A stretch of DNA of 64,000 bases from Conchocele bisecta (lineage: Eukaryota > Mollusca > Bivalvia > Lucinida > Thyasiridae), in the NCBI GenBank assembly GCA_029237695.1, contig CM055265.1, positions 113,682,067 through 113,746,066 of the forward strand. Reading direction: 5' to 3'. The notes beneath the pieces are model-generated. The model was not told the origin of the DNA. It saw nothing but the letters and a program-made list of their open reading frames with translations, and made no database searches. How positions within the stretch are numbered: the stretch's first letter is position 1; the number at the start of each line of letters is the position of its first letter. This document shows positions 61,901-64,000 of the stretch, in pieces. The position numbers were made by a program, and so were the translations under genes.

Positions 61901-62723
61901 CTAGCCGTCACTTCGAAACCGGCCGGTTAACCATGCAAGTCTGTGTCTGCCCGTCCAATCTAACAGGGATCGAGATATACATATAACAGATGCAAAAGAA
62001 TCAACAAACCCCATACCAAATTAATCATGGCGAAATATGGTAGATTCATTAGAATAGTACATACATTAAACCACAGTAATTGTAGATTTCACTGGTTGTT
62101 AGTCTTGACCATTCCATGTCTATACCCTTTTTATATAGTTGCGGGCAGTAAATCTGCAAGACTCCATACCGTCCGTATGCTATCGACATGTTCTTTTGTT
62201 TTTTATTTCTGTGACTTACGTGTATGTGTGACTTTATATCGGCGTTTAAGTTCTACAAGGCAACTGCAGAATGTTGATTCTATGTGTTTTATATCGACTT
62301 CCTGGACATTTAATCCTGTACAACTTGGAGACGGTACGCCGCTAGTCATATAGTGCATATAGATGTCTGTGTGCTGCTGCTGCTGTGATTACCTCTGTGT
62401 GTTTTGTCTTATACAATCTTAGGCAGTTGTCGTTAGTTAGCCTGGGATATTTGATGGTTACCATTGAGCATACTGTTTTCTAGTGTTCAACGAGGCACAG
62501 ACTACCTCCACCAACCCAACCCACATCGCCCCACAACCACCAAATAATAGTACTGAGCATAATCTAATGTACAATGAATATCAACTGAAAGACAACACAT
62601 AAACCGAAACGAAATATAATGCAGGAAATATAATGACACATCTCGATTGTATATAACTATAGTTGTATTGACAAGTTAACATGAAAGTCAATGTCATAGT
62701 ACAGTCCAAACTGTAGCCTGACG

Positions 62724-62822
62724 TCACTGTATGGTGTAATAGGCATATGCGTTGTTCGTTGTAATTGTGCCAGTTTCCACCCGCTCGATGACCGGCTTCT
62801 GGTCGCAGTGTTGTGTCACCAT
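62724..62822 (-). CDS. Candidate terminal exon of an unidentified minus-strand gene
   Basis: The tract TATTCTCTTGCCCAG is a good acceptor, followed by 32 codons MVTQHCDQKPVIERVETGTI, TTNNAYAYYTIQ and TGA. Base composition is distinctly higher in GC than its surroundings. No family recognised; the hydrophilic tail with tyrosines could be the end of a cytoplasmic domain. Upstream exons would lie to the right, possibly beyond the window. Confidence 0.3.
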   Translation of the reverse strand: MVTQHCDQKPVIERVETGTITTNNAYAYYTIQ

Positions 62823-62888
62823 CTGGGCAAGAGAATAAGTGTTCATGTGGACGAAGATACAGATAATACCGTGCTATATATTGTCATT

Positions 62889-62990
62889 TGATATAAAAGT
62901 TCCATGACAAGGCTGGGAAACGTTTATGAATTCCGAGGTTTGCTGAGGAATTCCTACCATTTCCGAGCCGAGCCTGATGCACTAGGGCAT
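62889..62990. mobile_element. Small palindromic MITE, family J, copy 3 (decayed)
   Basis: Arms GAATTCCGAGGTTTGCTGAG pair imperfectly. A partial C element follows at 63050..63126. Confidence 0.5.
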
Positions 62991-63127
62991 CCGTCAGCGT
63001 TGTTCTATTCGACCAAAGCTTACATCATTAACTGACGATGCATGTGGCTCAGGGGCCAATTACACTAAACTTCGTACAACTAAAATGTTCGTAAGTGCAA
63101 ATTTAGGATCGTCTGTAAATTTCAATT

Positions 63128-63650
63128 GTTATAACCGATTTCTCTGATGTTAAGTTTTGTAAAGAAACTAAGTATGTGACATTGGCCTCAAGATCAGCGG
63201 GGATTAGTCACAGCATGATAGTAGAGCCTTAGAGGAATGCATGCATGAAATATTAAGACTTTTCGATGAAAGACATAGAAGTTATAACATGTTAAGTTTT
63301 GTAAAGAGACTAAGTATGTGACCTTAACCTTGGGATCAGCGGGGGCTGGACGGTCATGAAATTGTCACAGCATGATAGTACATGTACAACCTTAGTGGAC
63401 TGCACGAGTGAAATGTTAAGAATTTTCAATGAAGGAATTAGAAGCTATAACTTATGTCTCTGATGTTAAGTTTTGTAAAGAGACCAAGTATTTGACATTG
63501 ACCTTGTGATCAGCGGGGGTTGGACGGTCGCGCGAATTTGACGCGGCATGGTAGTAGAGCCTTACAGGAATGCATGTGTGAAATATTAAGCATTTTAGAT
63601 GAAGGAAATAGAAGTTATAACATATTTCTCTGATGTTAAGTTTAGTGACG
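63128..63650. repeat. Diverged tandem repeat, about 150-170 bp, three to four units
   Basis: The phrases GATGTTAAGTTTTGTAAAGA, CTAAGTATGTGACxTT, GATCAGCGGGGxTTGGACGG and GAAATATTAAGxxTTTC recur starting near 63135, 63290, 63455 and 63625. The last unit runs into GTGACGGATGGACGCACTGACGG. The layout resembles family U. Non-coding. Confidence 0.75.
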
Positions 63651-63682
63651 GATGGACGCACTGACGGACAACCTGACTCCAG

Positions 63683-63730
63683 TATACCCCCCCCCCCCCA
63701 CAACTCGGTGCGGGGTGTGGGGGGTATAAT
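63683..63730. repeat. C-run/G-run hairpin TATACCCCCC to GGGGGGTATA
   Basis: A 13-C run and a later GTGGGGGGTATA pair around ACTCGGTGCGGGG. From 63731 to 64000 nothing is recognised. Confidence 0.55.
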
Positions 63731-64000
63731 TAATACATTATATTGTCCAAACATGTCGGCGGATTTCAGGTGGGACAGGCAGTCGTTTATGCATTGTGAT
63801 CATAGTGGCATACTCATACGTGTATCACGTACATAACCATCGTGCGCAAAAGCAAGCCGTGATTGACACGTGTGAAACTCTACCATGCTACAAATTTGGA
63901 TACTGAAAACTCACCCGAAATCCATTAGAGAGACAGCCGACCAACACGCCCGACAGCCCGGCGGTCGAGTTATAGTGGTTTCCGAAAAATGTGGCAATCG

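Noticed and set aside
62027..62353. 108-codon frame MAKYGRFIRIVHTLN
   Set aside because: No domain, no splice signals and Cys/Leu/Phe-rich composition typical of AT-rich random frames; left unannotated.

Overview
This is a eukaryotic, intron-rich, AT-rich, very repeat-dense window. The host is most likely a bivalve or related mollusc. The evidence for that is indirect: conserved animal genes split by short introns, many foldback MITE families, and dispersed repeats of a style I associate with clam and mussel genomes. Long ORFs are almost absent, and most of the open frames here are palindrome or satellite artefacts.

Only two genes can be named with confidence, and both are on the minus strand. 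(1) A two-exon glutaredoxin (exons 15590..15814 and 12917..13027, 111 residues) whose dithiol motif is S-A-E-C, so the N-terminal catalytic cysteine is missing. (2) A CCDC28 (A/B-type) coiled-coil gene with four coding exons between 54729 and 50732; its terminal exon was not found. Weaker gene pieces: a plus-strand terminal exon at 1395..1649 followed by decayed tandem copies of its last part; a plus-strand first exon at 5553..5631 downstream of three CRE-like sites; a minus-strand terminal exon at 62724..62822; an isolated coding-like fragment at 25814..26068; and a LINE reverse-transcriptase tail at 16806..17453.

The most striking structure lies in the last recognised intron of CCDC28. About 73 copies of a 44-bp unit (37236..37860 and 48170..50763) are each a copy of the end of CCDC28 exon 4 plus its 5' splice donor: about 32 bp of exon and 12 bp of intron. 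The pre-mRNA would therefore present dozens of near-identical donor sites. The array is split by a 10.3-kb insertion (37861..48169) with imperfect inverted ends and a likely 3-bp duplication (TAC). That insertion contains a 38-bp satellite (H) and a duplicated poly-G-bearing end segment (S).

The rest is a layered graveyard of non-autonomous DNA transposons, named here by letter. A: foldback, 12 copies, central hairpin of about 65 bp. B: composite foldback, one copy with an 8-bp target duplication. C: elements with a 62-bp perfect palindrome core. D and M: TTAA-flanked elements with CCC termini. E: hAT-like ends, three copies with exact 6-bp target duplications. F: TTAA-flanked, AGGTACATGCCC ends, nine copies. 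K, L and W: SINE-like repeats. Several insertions are nested, which gives relative ages and, for F and D, filled/empty site pairs inside this window. Region by region: 0-12 kb exon relics and MITEs; 12.9-15.8 kb glutaredoxin, with a hAT element containing a Tc1/pogo-like element in its intron; 16-37 kb microsatellite, LINE tail and nested MITEs; 37-51 kb satellites and the large insertion; 51-55 kb CCDC28; 55-64 kb MITEs, tRNA-derived SINEs and unassigned sequence.
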